Origin: Amycolatopsis sp. 195334CR
Lineage (GTDB): Bacteria; Actinomycetota; Actinomycetes; Mycobacteriales; Pseudonocardiaceae
NCBI RefSeq assembly: GCF_017309385.1
Contig: NZ_JAFJMJ010000004.1
Coordinates: forward strand, 124,001-188,000
DNA: 64,000 nucleotides
Direction of reading: 5' to 3'
Each line of letters begins with the position of its first letter. Position 1 is the first letter of the stretch. This document shows, in pieces, positions 10,121-18,331 of the stretch. A model generated the notes under the pieces. That model searched no databases, was not told where the DNA came from, and worked only from the letters and a program-made list of their open reading frames with translations. The position numbers and the translations under genes are program-made.

Positions 10121-11506
10121 ATGCGTTCTGCCTTCGCTAGAGGCACGCCCGCCAAACGGCTGCTTCGTGGCCTGGCCGCGGGGGTCTCGCTCGCGTCGGT
10201 CGCGTTGCTCACCGGGGTCGGGGGTGCCTCGGCGGGAGCCCAGCAGGCCCCGGCGCCGCGGGTCGACAACCCCTACTCCGGTGCCAAGGTGTACGTGAAC
10301 CCCGACTGGGCGGCCAAGGCCAACGCCGAGCCCGGCGGCAGCCGGATCGCGAACCAGCCGACCGGTATCTGGCTCGACCGGATCGCCGCGATCGAGGGCG
10401 CCAACGGCGCGATGGGCCTGCGGGACCACCTCGACGCCGCGGTCGGGCAGGCCGGCGGGCAGCCGATGGTGGTCCAGCTGGTGGTCTACAACCTCCCCGG
10501 CCGCGACTGCGCGGCGCTGGCTTCCAACGGTGAGCTCAAACCGGACGAGCTGCCGCGCTACAAGACGGAGTTCATCGACCCGATCGCCTCGATCCTGGCC
10601 GACGCGAAGTACGCGAACCTGCGCATCGTGACCACGATCGAGATCGACTCGCTGCCGAACCTGGTGACGAACGTCAGCGGCCGCCCGACGGCCATCGCCA
10701 AGTGCGACCAGATGAAGCAGAACGGCAACTACGTCAAGGGGATCGGCTACGCGCTGAACAAGCTCGGCGCGATCGGCAACGTCTACAACTACATCGACGC
10801 CGCGCACCACGGCTGGATCGGGTGGGACAACAACTTCAACGCCTCCGCGCTGCAGTTCCTCGAGGCCGCCAAGGCCGAGGGCAGCACCCCGGCGAACGTG
10901 CACGGGTTCATCACGAACACGGCGAACTACTCGGCGCTGAAGGAGGGCAACTTCACCATCAACGACACGGTGAACGGCACCACCGTGCGCCAGTCGAAGT
11001 GGGTCGACTGGAACTGGTACGTCGACGAGCTCTCGTTCGCGCAGGCGTTCCGCCAGGAACTGGTCAAGGTCGGCTTCCCGTCCGGGGTCGGCATGCTGAT
11101 CGACACCTCGCGCAACGGCTGGGGCGGTTCCGCGCGGCCCGCCGCCCCCGGTCCCAAGACCACTGTGGACACCTACGTCGAAGGTGGCCGCTACGACCGC
11201 CGCATCCACATCGGCAACTGGTGCAACCAGTCCGGTGCCGGGCTCGGCGAGCGGCCGACGGCGGCCCCCGCCTCGGGCATCGACGCCTACGTGTGGATGA
11301 AGCCGCCGGGTGAGTCCGACGGGGCGAGCAAGGAGATCCCGAACAACGAGGGCAAGGGCTTCGACCAGATGTGTGACCCCAACTACGGGGGCAACGCGCT
11401 CAACAACTACAACAAGTCCGGTTCGCTGCCGGACGCACCGCTGTCCGGGCACTGGTTCTCCGCGCAGTTCCAGCAGCTGATGCAGAACGCGTACCCGCCG
11501 CTGTAG
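10121..11506 (+). CDS. Secreted GH6 exo-cellobiohydrolase, no CBM
   Basis: Exo-acting cellulase of 461 residues expected to release cellobiose from non-reducing chain ends. A long signal peptide ends near GGASAGAQQ (about residue 43). YNLPGRDCAA contains the general-acid aspartate (Asp129). TIEIDSLPNLVTN, AAHHGWIGW, GFITNTANY, DTSRNGWGG, GNWCNQSGAGLG and WMKPPGESDG are all present. Compared with the preceding GH6 protein it has long insertions that would form tunnel loops, the basis for the exo assignment. Streptomyces relatives usually carry a CBM2; none is present here. ATG 10121 has AAAGGAG upstream. An LPMO gene follows after an intercistronic hairpin. Confidence 0.94.
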   Translation: MRSAFARGTPAKRLLRGLAAGVSLASVALLTGVGGASAGAQQAPAPRVDNPYSGAKVYVNPDWAAKANAEPGGSRIANQPTGIWLDRIAAIEGANGAMGLRDHLDAAVGQAGGQPMVVQLVVYNLPGRDCAALASNGELKPDELPRYKTEFIDPIASILADAKYANLRIVTTIEIDSLPNLVTNVSGRPTAIAKCDQMKQNGNYVKGIGYALNKLGAIGNVYNYIDAAHHGWIGWDNNFNASALQFLEAAKAEGSTPANVHGFITNTANYSALKEGNFTINDTVNGTTVRQSKWVDWNWYVDELSFAQAFRQELVKVGFPSGVGMLIDTSRNGWGGSARPAAPGPKTTVDTYVEGGRYDRRIHIGNWCNQSGAGLGERPTAAPASGIDAYVWMKPPGESDGASKEIPNNEGKGFDQMCDPNYGGNALNNYNKSGSLPDAPLSGHWFSAQFQQLMQNAYPPL

Positions 11507-11514
11507 CGGCACCG

Positions 11515-11549
11515 GGGGCCGGTCAGTCCACACGGGACTGGCCGGCCCC
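11515..11549 (+). terminator. Intercistronic hairpin between cellobiohydrolase and LPMO
   Basis: A 15-bp stem with one mismatch (11515-11529 with 11535-11549) and a five-base loop. There is no T-run and no new CebR box, so it more likely attenuates transcription or stabilises the upstream message than ends it fully. Confidence 0.6.
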
Positions 11550-11573
11550 GTCCCCGCCGGAAGGAGAACACCC

Positions 11574-12218
11574 GTGTCCACCCGATCTCGCGCCGCGGCA
11601 CTGCTCTCGGCCGCGGCGCTCGCGCTCACCGCGATGGCGGGCACCGCCGCCGCGCACGGTTCGGCCGTCGATCCGCCGTCCCGCAACTACGGTTGCTGGC
11701 TCCGCTGGGGCAACGACTTCCAGAACCCGGCCATGGCCACCCAGGACCCGATGTGCTGGCAGGCCTGGCAGCACGACACCAACGCGATGTGGAACTGGAA
11801 CGGCCTGTACCGGGAGAACGTCAAGGGCAACCACCAGGGCGCCATCCCGGACGGCCAGCTGTGCAGTGCCGGCCGGACCGGGGACGGCCGGTACGACTCG
11901 ATGGACGCCGTCGGCGACTGGAAGGCGGCGAACAAGCCGAGGAACTTCTCGGTCACCGTGCTCGACCAGGCCCTGCACGGTGCGGACTACTACAAGGTGT
12001 ACATCACCAAGCAGGGCTTCAACCCGCTCACCCAGCCACTGGGCTGGGGCAACCTGGAACTGGTCAAGGAGGTCGGCCGGACCCCGCCGACCAGCAACAC
12101 GGTGATCCCGGTGGACGCCGGGGCGCGCACCGGCCGCCACATCGTCTACACCATCTGGCAGGCCAGCCACCTGGACCAGTCGTACTACTTCTGCAGCGAT
12201 GTGAACTTCACCGGCTGA
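11574..12218 (+). CDS. AA10 lytic polysaccharide monooxygenase (LPMO)
   Basis: Secreted copper enzyme that oxidatively breaks crystalline cellulose or chitin. The signal peptide ends AGTAAA, leaving His28 as residue 1 of mature HGSAVDPPSRNYGCW. That histidine is the first ligand of the copper histidine brace; the second is in ALHGADYYKVYITK. The C-terminal YYFCSDVNF is typical of AA10. Only the catalytic domain is present (214 residues before processing). The setting between cellulases favours cellulose as substrate. The GTG start has AAGGAG seven bases upstream. No own promoter is obvious, so it is probably co-transcribed with the cellobiohydrolase. Its last 11 bases overlap the convergent hydrolase gene. 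Confidence 0.93.
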   Translation: MSTRSRAAALLSAAALALTAMAGTAAAHGSAVDPPSRNYGCWLRWGNDFQNPAMATQDPMCWQAWQHDTNAMWNWNGLYRENVKGNHQGAIPDGQLCSAGRTGDGRYDSMDAVGDWKAANKPRNFSVTVLDQALHGADYYKVYITKQGFNPLTQPLGWGNLELVKEVGRTPPTSNTVIPVDAGARTGRHIVYTIWQASHLDQSYYFCSDVNFTG

Positions 12219-12759
12219 CCCCGGTGAGCAGGGTGACCCCGGCGGCGCGCAGGTCCCCGAGCACGGGGTGCTCGCCGCCGGGCACCGGATTCGCGTACGC
12301 GGTGGCCTCCAGCGGGATCGTCACCCGGTAGCCGAGGCGCGCGGCGTCGCGGGCGGTCGCGGCCACGCAGATGTCGGTGGCGATGCCGGCCACGGTGACC
12401 GACCGGACGCCGTGGTCGGCGAGCAGCCCGGCCAGCGGCCCGAGCCCGCCGCCACCGTGTCCCTGCTGCGGTTCGAGCACCGGCGCGAGCAGGAAGCCGG
12501 AGAACCCGCCGCGCTTACCCGGCCCCTTCTCCACCACCGTGCCCCGGATGTCGAGATCCCGGTGGAGGTCCGTCAGGCCCTCCGGATCACCGTCGGGCAG
12601 GTCGATCGGGGCGTAGTCGCGGGTGTAGAACACCGGGTCCCCGCGTTCGGCGGCCTCGGCCACGTGCCGGTTGACGGCGGCCACCACGGCGGGCCCTCGG
12701 GCCCCCACCATGTCCACGAACAGGTTCTGCACGTCCACCACGATCAGCGCGTCGGTCAT
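12208..12759 (-). CDS. Isochorismatase/nicotinamidase-like cysteine hydrolase
   Basis: Cytoplasmic hydrolase of 183 residues in the isochorismatase superfamily. The Asp of LIVVDVQN near residue 9, the Lys of VVEKGPGKR and the Cys of GIATDICVAATARDA form the expected triad. The pattern and the HGVRSVTVAG strand resemble nicotinamidases, which convert nicotinamide to nicotinate; the substrate cannot be fixed from sequence alone. TACCGT lies seven bases before the ATG and no ribosome site is present, so the message is probably leaderless. It has no clear link to cellulose use. Confidence 0.88.
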   Translation of the reverse strand: MTDALIVVDVQNLFVDMVGARGPAVVAAVNRHVAEAAERGDPVFYTRDYAPIDLPDGDPEGLTDLHRDLDIRGTVVEKGPGKRGGFSGFLLAPVLEPQQGHGGGGLGPLAGLLADHGVRSVTVAGIATDICVAATARDAARLGYRVTIPLEATAYANPVPGGEHPVLGDLRAAGVTLLTGVSR

Positions 12760-12793
12760 GGGCCCGACGGTAGGAGTTCCAGCGCGGTGGAGG

Positions 12794-13324
12794 TCAAGCG
12801 AACCGGGCCGGGATCGGGGCCAGCGGGTAGGCGCGCCAGAAGTAGGCGTCCGCGGCGTGCTGGTCCCCGGGGAAGTTGACCGCCTCGGCGATCTTGCGGC
12901 CGGCGATCCGGAACGCGAGCGCCCAGGTGAGGTCGAGCCCGGCCGGCTGGGTGCTCCAGCCGCGGTGCAGGTCGACCACCCAGTCCCCGTCGGCGGCCAG
13001 GAAGATCGGCTGCGCCTGGAACCCGGCCCGGTTCAGCTCGGCGAAGAAGGCGAGCACCTCGGTGATCCCGGTTTTGGTGCCGGACAGCGGGTGGTGGCCG
13101 GGAATGGTCCACCGGATGTCGTCGGCGAAGAAGGTGCTCAGCTTGGTCAGGTCACCGGCCGCGTAGGCGGCGTAGTAGTCCTGGATCAGCTTGACGTGGG
13201 GATGCACCCGGCCCGCCGCGGAGGCGGTGCCGCCGAAGGCCAGCGTGCCGGCGGCGGCCAGACCGGCGCCGCGGAGGACCTGGGCCCGGGAGACGGATTC
13301 GTGGGAACGCGGAAGTTTTCGCAC
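12794..13324 (-). CDS. SnoaL-like domain protein with N-terminal export signal
   Basis: 176 residues from GTG 13324; a second in-frame GTG at 13339 is possible. A basic N terminus and a hydrophobic stretch (VLRGAGLAAAGTLAFGG) resemble a Tat-type signal, but the arginine pair is imperfect (SRAQVL). The rest is a SnoaL/NTF2-like cone fold: LIQDYYAAYAAGDLTKLSTFFADDIRW, IPGHHPLSGTKTGI and an EAVNF strand. This superfamily includes cyclases, isomerases and pure binding proteins, so no reaction is assigned. It is divergent from the LysR gene, which may control it. Confidence 0.75.
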   Translation of the reverse strand: MRKLPRSHESVSRAQVLRGAGLAAAGTLAFGGTASAAGRVHPHVKLIQDYYAAYAAGDLTKLSTFFADDIRWTIPGHHPLSGTKTGITEVLAFFAELNRAGFQAQPIFLAADGDWVVDLHRGWSTQPAGLDLTWALAFRIAGRKIAEAVNFPGDQHAADAYFWRAYPLAPIPARFA

Positions 13325-13409
13325 ACTCCGAGAAGGCACCGGATTTTGACCCGGGTCCAAGACCGGTGGCCATAAGCTGTGCGCATAGATCACGGTGAGG
13401 GGCCAGCAG

Positions 13410-14324
13410 TTGGATGTCGACACCCGCGTCCTGCGGTACTTCGTTGCGGTGGCCGAGGAACTGAGCTTCACCCGGGCGGCCGAGCGGCTCTACGTCTCCC
13501 AGCCCGCGCTGAGCAGGCAGATCCGCCAGCTGGAGGCCGATCTGCGGATCTCGCTGTTCGAGCGGACCAGCCGCGAGGTGCGGCTGACGCTGGCCGGTGA
13601 GGCGCTGCTGCCCTCGGCGCGGCGGCTGGTCGCGGACTGGCAGACCGCCCAGCGCACCGCCCGCAGCGTGGCCGCCGCCGAACTGCGGGTGCTGCGCGTC
13701 GGCTTCGAGGCCACCGGCGCCGGGCCGCTCAGCGCCAAGGCCCGCCAGTTGTTCACCGAACGCCACCCCGACGTGACCATCGAGCCCAAGCGCTTCGACT
13801 GGGGCGGGGAGGCGACCGCGCTGCGCGACGGCCTGGTCGACATCGCGTTCCTCTGGCTGCCCGCCGACACCGCCGGGCTGCACGCCGAGATCGTCGCCGT
13901 GGAGCCGCGCATGGTCGGGTTCGCCACCGGGCACCGCCTGGCCGGGCAGGACACGGTGACCATCGGGGACCTGGCCGACGAACCGCTGATGTGGACCAGG
14001 AAGGCACCGCGGCACTGGGTCGACTGGTGGGCGGTCAACCCGCGCCCGGACGGCTCGGAACCGAAGTGGGGTCCGGAGAACGACAACGTCGAGGAGATGC
14101 TGGAGAACGTGGCCGGGGGAGCGGCGGTGTGCATCGGGCCGCGCTCGATGGCCACCTACTACGCCCGGCCCGATCTCGACTGGCGCCCGATCGTCGACGT
14201 CGAACCGCTGCGCATCGCCTTCGCCTGGCCCGCCACCAGCAACAACCCGCTGGTGGCCGATTTCGCCAAGGTGGTCCGCCAGTTGTCGGCCGCGCAGAGC
14301 GCTCAGTCGAAACCGTTCGCCTGA
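13410..14324 (+). CDS. LysR-family transcription regulator
   Basis: About 304 residues from TTG 13410, which has AGGGG seven bases upstream and gives the typical N terminus DVDTRVLRYFVAVAEELSFT. A GTG at 13395 would add five residues but has no ribosome site. The N-terminal winged helix-turn-helix (FTRAAERLYVSQPALSRQIRQ) precedes a LysR substrate domain. It is divergent from the SnoaL-like gene, its most likely target. The 3' end overlaps the convergent GH1 gene by 22 bases. Confidence 0.9.
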   Translation: MDVDTRVLRYFVAVAEELSFTRAAERLYVSQPALSRQIRQLEADLRISLFERTSREVRLTLAGEALLPSARRLVADWQTAQRTARSVAAAELRVLRVGFEATGAGPLSAKARQLFTERHPDVTIEPKRFDWGGEATALRDGLVDIAFLWLPADTAGLHAEIVAVEPRMVGFATGHRLAGQDTVTIGDLADEPLMWTRKAPRHWVDWWAVNPRPDGSEPKWGPENDNVEEMLENVAGGAAVCIGPRSMATYYARPDLDWRPIVDVEPLRIAFAWPATSNNPLVADFAKVVRQLSAAQSAQSKPFA

Positions 14325-15664
14325 ACCACGTCCCGGTACCATTTCGCGCTCAGTTTCGGAATGCGTTCCTGACTGGCGTAATCGACGTGGACCAGGCCGA
14401 AGCGCTTCGAATAGCCCTGGTCCCATTCGAAGTTGTCCAGCAGCGACCAGACGAAGTAGCCGCGCAGGTCGGCCCCGGCGGTGATGGCCGCGTGCGCGGC
14501 ACGCAGGTGCTCGTCGAGGTAGTCGATCCGGTCGTGGTCGAGCACCTGGCCGCCGGTCACCTCGTCGTCGAAGGCGGCGCCGTTTTCGGTGATGTACAAC
14601 GGGATGGCCGGGTAGTCGCGGGTGAGCCGGGTGAGGGTCCCGGTGAGCCCGGAGGCGTCGATGCTCCAGCCCATGGCCGTGCGGCGGCCGGTGTGGTGGA
14701 AACCGAGCCGGTCCATTCCGGGATATCTCGACGGCTGTTCGACGGGCGGCGCGTCCGGTGTTCCGTACACCTTTTGCGGCGCGTAGTAATTGATGCCGAG
14801 GAAATCCATCGGTGCGCTGATCGCCGCCAGATCACCGTCGGCGGTGAAACCGAAATTGCTGAGCGGGGAAAGGTCGCGCACCACGTCTTCCGGGTATTCC
14901 CCGCGCAGCACCGGATCGAGGAACAACCGGTTGGTCAGGCCGTCGACGCGGCGGGCGGCGTCGGCGTCGTCGGGGTGTTCGGTGGCCGCCGCGACCGGGG
15001 CGACGTTCAGCGTGATCCCGGCTTGGGCCGGGGCGATCGACCGGATGGCTTCGAGCGCGAGCCCGTGGCCGAGCAGCAGGTGGTGCGCGGCGCGCAGGGC
15101 AGCGGCCGGATCGGTGCGGCCGGGGGCGTGCTCCCCGCTCGCGTAGCCGAGCAGGGCCGAGCACCAGGGCTCGTTCACCGTGATGAACCGGGTGACGCGC
15201 TCGGCGAGGAAGTGGTGCACGGCCGCGGCGAAGTCGGCGAACCGCAGCGCGGTGTCGCGGGCGGGCCAGCCGCCCGCGTCCTCCAGCGGTTGCGGCAGAT
15301 CCGCGTGGTAGAGCGTCACCCACGGCTCGATGCCGCGGTCGAGCAGGGCGTCGACCAGGCGCGAGTAGAAGTCGATCCCGCGCTGGTTGAGCGGGCCGCG
15401 CCCGGCGTGCTGCAGGCGCGACCAGGACACCGAGAACCGGTAGGCGCCGGTGCCGAGCGCTTCGAGCAGTTGCACGTCCTCGGGGTAGCGGTGGTAGTGG
15501 TCGCAGGCGAGATCGCCGTTGTCCCCGTCGCGGACGCGGCCGGGGCGCGCGGCGAAGGTGTCCCAGATGGACGTGCCGCGGGAGCCCGGCGGACCGGCGC
15601 CCTCGATCTGGTAGGCCGCGGTCGACGCGCCCCAGGTGAAGCCGGGCGGAAACCGAAGTGCCAT
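14303..15664 (-). CDS. Second GH1 beta-glycosidase
   Basis: Cytoplasmic retaining beta-glycosidase, 453 residues, starting MALRFPPGFTWGASTAAYQIEG. The acid/base motif TVNEPWCS and nucleophile motif YITENGAAFDD are intact, as is SLLDNFEWDQGY. The usually invariant YHWDLPQ reads YHADLPQ, so the tryptophan is replaced by alanine; this could alter the aglycone site. It has its own LacI regulator and no CebR box, so it probably serves a different inducer from the ceb-operon enzyme, such as other beta-glucosides or xyloglucan oligomers. Confidence 0.93.
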   Translation of the reverse strand: MALRFPPGFTWGASTAAYQIEGAGPPGSRGTSIWDTFAARPGRVRDGDNGDLACDHYHRYPEDVQLLEALGTGAYRFSVSWSRLQHAGRGPLNQRGIDFYSRLVDALLDRGIEPWVTLYHADLPQPLEDAGGWPARDTALRFADFAAAVHHFLAERVTRFITVNEPWCSALLGYASGEHAPGRTDPAAALRAAHHLLLGHGLALEAIRSIAPAQAGITLNVAPVAAATEHPDDADAARRVDGLTNRLFLDPVLRGEYPEDVVRDLSPLSNFGFTADGDLAAISAPMDFLGINYYAPQKVYGTPDAPPVEQPSRYPGMDRLGFHHTGRRTAMGWSIDASGLTGTLTRLTRDYPAIPLYITENGAAFDDEVTGGQVLDHDRIDYLDEHLRAAHAAITAGADLRGYFVWSLLDNFEWDQGYSKRFGLVHVDYASQERIPKLSAKWYRDVVQANGFD

Positions 15665-15688
15665 GGCTGTCCTCTCCCGCGACTGAAC

Positions 15689-15706
15689 AGCTGAACTGGT
15701 TCAGTG
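15689..15706. promoter_or_regulatory. Operator-like palindrome upstream of the second GH1 gene
   Basis: CTGAAC-TG-GTTCAG at 15691-15704 is palindromic. Its right half GGTTCAGTG matches GGTTAAGTG of the second site near 15790 at eight of nine bases, so both are probably bound by the divergent LacI protein. Confidence 0.7.
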
Positions 15707-15777
15707 AGTGAAGATCCGGCGGTACCCCCGCTGGACAACCTAGGCAGACCATCGTGCTCTAGTCAACGAACAGCAAT

Positions 15778-15795
15778 CACTTACCCGGTTAAGTG
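15778..15795. promoter_or_regulatory. Operator-like palindrome upstream of the LacI gene
   Basis: CACTTACCCGGTTAAGTG is an 18-bp palindrome with one mismatched pair and a CG centre, the usual LacI-family form. It lies about 40 bases upstream of the regulator start and about 90 bases from its partner site, an arrangement that permits looping and autoregulation. Confidence 0.75.
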
Positions 15796-15835
15796 CACCT
15801 TGCTAGAGTGGCCCGAGCACAGCGGGGAGGTCTGC

Positions 15836-16849
15836 TTGAAACGTCCCACCATCGCCGACATCGCCAAGGCGGCCGGGGTGTCCAAGGGCGCGGTGTCGTA
15901 CGCGCTGAACAACCGGCCCGGGGTCTCGGCCGCCACCCGCAGCCGGATCACCGGCATCGCCGCGGAACTGGGCTGGGCGCCGAGCACCGCCGCCCGCGCG
16001 CTGTCCGACGGCCGGGCGGGCGCGTTCGGCCTGGTGATCGACCGCCCGGCGGAAACGCTGGCCGCCGAGCCGTTCTTCATCCGGCTGATCGCCGGGATCC
16101 AGGACGAACTCGGCACCGGCCCGGCCTCGCTGGTGCTGCAGGTGTCCCCGAACCACGACACCGAACTGGAGATCTACCGCCGCTGGCACGCCGAACGCCG
16201 CGTCGACGGCGTCCTGCTGATCGACCTCCGCGACCACGACGCCCGGCTGGACGCGGTGGCCGCGATGGGCCTGCCCGCGGTGGTCATGGGCGGCCCGCTC
16301 GGGCGGCCCGGCCTGCCGTGCGCGTGGATCGACGACGAGGCCGCGATCGACGAGGTGCTGGACTACCTCGCCGCGCTCGGGCACCGCCGGATCGTCCGGG
16401 TGGCCGGGCCGCGGGAGTTCATGCACACGCGGGTGCGGTCCGAGGCGTTCGAACGGGCGGCCGGGCGGCTCGGGTTCGAGAGCGCGGAAGTGGTGCACAC
16501 CGACTACTCCGACGAGGCGGGCGCGAGCGCCGCGCGGCGGGTGCTGGTCTCGCGTCGCCCGCCGACCGCGCTGGTCTTCGACAACGACGTGATGGCGGTG
16601 GCCGCGCTCGGCGTCGCCCACGAACTCGGCATCTCGGTGCCCGGGGACGTTTCCCTGGTCGCCTGGGACGATTCGGTGCTGTGCCGGCTGGTCCGGCCCG
16701 CGCTGAGCGCCGTCCGCCGCCCGATCGCGGAATTCGGCGCACTGGCCGCCTCCCTGTTGCGGCGCACCGTCGAAGGCGAGACCGTCGGCGACGAACGCAC
16801 CCCGCTGCCGATGCTGGTCACCCGGAGCAGCAGCGGACCGGCCCGGTAA
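15836..16849 (+). CDS. LacI-family regulator divergent from GH1
   Basis: 337 residues from TTG 15836, which has GGGGAGG five bases upstream and gives the standard start KRPTIADIAKAAGVSKGAVS. The N-terminal helix-turn-helix and hinge (about 1-60) are followed by a sugar-binding-protein-like effector domain (LALVIDRP-type strand, FDNDVMAVAALGVAHELG, GDVSLVAWDDS). It is divergent from the second GH1 gene, and two related palindromes lie in the shared region. The likely role is repression released by the sugar that the enzyme cleaves. Confidence 0.92.
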   Translation: MKRPTIADIAKAAGVSKGAVSYALNNRPGVSAATRSRITGIAAELGWAPSTAARALSDGRAGAFGLVIDRPAETLAAEPFFIRLIAGIQDELGTGPASLVLQVSPNHDTELEIYRRWHAERRVDGVLLIDLRDHDARLDAVAAMGLPAVVMGGPLGRPGLPCAWIDDEAAIDEVLDYLAALGHRRIVRVAGPREFMHTRVRSEAFERAAGRLGFESAEVVHTDYSDEAGASAARRVLVSRRPPTALVFDNDVMAVAALGVAHELGISVPGDVSLVAWDDSVLCRLVRPALSAVRRPIAEFGALAASLLRRTVEGETVGDERTPLPMLVTRSSSGPAR

Positions 16850-16884
16850 TCCCGAAATCATCCCAACGGCCTAGGCCCCGGCCC

Positions 16885-16939
16885 TTTACACCGGAGTTCC
16901 CGCCTGGTTACTGTCCGAACAGGTCTGGGAGCGCTCCCA
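16885..16939 (+). promoter_or_regulatory. GH5 promoter with perfect CebR box
   Basis: TTTACA (16885-16890), an 18-base spacer and TACTGT (16909-16914) are followed by TGGGAGCGCTCCCA at 16926-16939. This fourth CebR-controlled promoter again has the operator just past the -10, here 11 bases away. Confidence 0.88.
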
Positions 16940-16957
16940 AAGGTGTGAGGAGTTCCG

Positions 16958-18253
16958 GTGCGAAAACTGTTCGCCGCTGTCCTGCTGGCGCTTGCCACCG
17001 TGCTGGTGCCCACCGCGCAGGCGTCCCCGGCCGCCGCCACGCCCGACTGGCTGCACACCCAGGGCAACCGGATCGTCGACGCCGAGGGCAACCAGGTGTG
17101 GCTCACCGGCGCCAACTGGTTCGGCTTCAACGCCGGTGAGCGCGTCTTCCACGGCCTGTGGGGCGTGAACGTCGAGCAGGTCACGAAGTCGATGGCCCAG
17201 CGCGGGATCAACCTGGTCCGCGTGCCGATCTCCACCCAGCTGCTGCTGGAGTGGAAGGCCGGGCAGGCGAGCGTGCCGGGCGCGGTGAACACCTGGGTGA
17301 ACCCGGAACTGGCCGGGAAGACCACCCTGCAGGTGTTCGACCACTGGCTGGCGCTGTGCGAGAAGTACGGCATCAAGGTGATGCTCGACGTGCACAGCGC
17401 CGAAGCCGACAACTCCGGCCACGTGCACCCGGTGTGGTGGAAGGGCTCGATCACGCCCGAGCTGTTCTACCAGGGCTGGGAGTGGATCACCGCGCGGTAC
17501 GAGAACAACGACACCGTCATCGCGATGGACGTCAAGAACGAACCGCACGGCACCGCGTCGGCCAGCCCGCGCGCGAAGTGGGACGGCTCGGCCGACCAGG
17601 ACAACTTCAAGCACACCTGCGAAACCGCGGGCAAGCGCATCCTGGCGATCAATCCCGAGGTGCTGATCCTCTGCGAGGGCAACGAGATCTACCCCAAGGC
17701 CGGCAAGAACTGGAGTTCGGTCACCGGCACCGACTACCACTCCACCTGGTGGGGCGGGAACCTGCGCGGGGTGGCCGAGCACCCGGTGAACCTCGGCGCC
17801 GGGCAGGACCAGCTGGTCTACTCACCGCACGACTACGGCCCGCTGGTGTTCGACCAGCCGTGGTTCCAGAAGGAGTTCGACAAGACCACGCTGACCACCG
17901 ACGTGTGGCGCCCGAACTGGCTGTACCTGCACGAGAACGGCACCGCGCCGCTGCTGGTCGGCGAGTGGGGCGGGCGACTGGGCCAGGACGCGCGGCAGGA
18001 CAAGTGGATGACCGCGCTGCGCGACCTGATCACCGAGCACGGCCTGCACCAGACGTTCTGGTGCCTCAACCCGAACTCCGGCGACACCGGCGGCCTGCTG
18101 CTGGACGACTGGACCACCTGGGACGAGAAGAAGTACGCGCTGCTCAAACCCGCGCTGTGGCAGCACGGCGGCAAGTTCGTCGGCCTCGACCACGACGTGC
18201 CGCTCGGCGGCGCGGGCAGCACCACCGGCATCAGCCTGGGAGACCGCTGGTAG
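16958..18253 (+). CDS. Secreted GH5 endoglucanase
   Basis: Retaining endo-beta-1,4-glucanase of 431 residues. The signal peptide ends near QASPAAA (about residue 27). The TIM barrel shows GANWFGFN, NLVRVPIS, VMLDVHSAEADNSG, the acid/base motif MDVKNEPHG, SPHDYGP and the nucleophile motif LVGEWGG. No CBM follows. The GTG start has GAGGAG upstream. A GH74 gene follows 78 bases later without a new CebR box, so the two probably share one message. Cellulose or mixed-linkage glucan is the likely substrate. Confidence 0.93.
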   Translation: MRKLFAAVLLALATVLVPTAQASPAAATPDWLHTQGNRIVDAEGNQVWLTGANWFGFNAGERVFHGLWGVNVEQVTKSMAQRGINLVRVPISTQLLLEWKAGQASVPGAVNTWVNPELAGKTTLQVFDHWLALCEKYGIKVMLDVHSAEADNSGHVHPVWWKGSITPELFYQGWEWITARYENNDTVIAMDVKNEPHGTASASPRAKWDGSADQDNFKHTCETAGKRILAINPEVLILCEGNEIYPKAGKNWSSVTGTDYHSTWWGGNLRGVAEHPVNLGAGQDQLVYSPHDYGPLVFDQPWFQKEFDKTTLTTDVWRPNWLYLHENGTAPLLVGEWGGRLGQDARQDKWMTALRDLITEHGLHQTFWCLNPNSGDTGGLLLDDWTTWDEKKYALLKPALWQHGGKFVGLDHDVPLGGAGSTTGISLGDRW

Positions 18254-18331
18254 CCGGCACCGCGCGGCGACTGCCCCCGCCGCGCGTCCCGAAGCCCGCC
18301 CGCCCCGGCGGGAACCGATTGGAGCCCGGCC

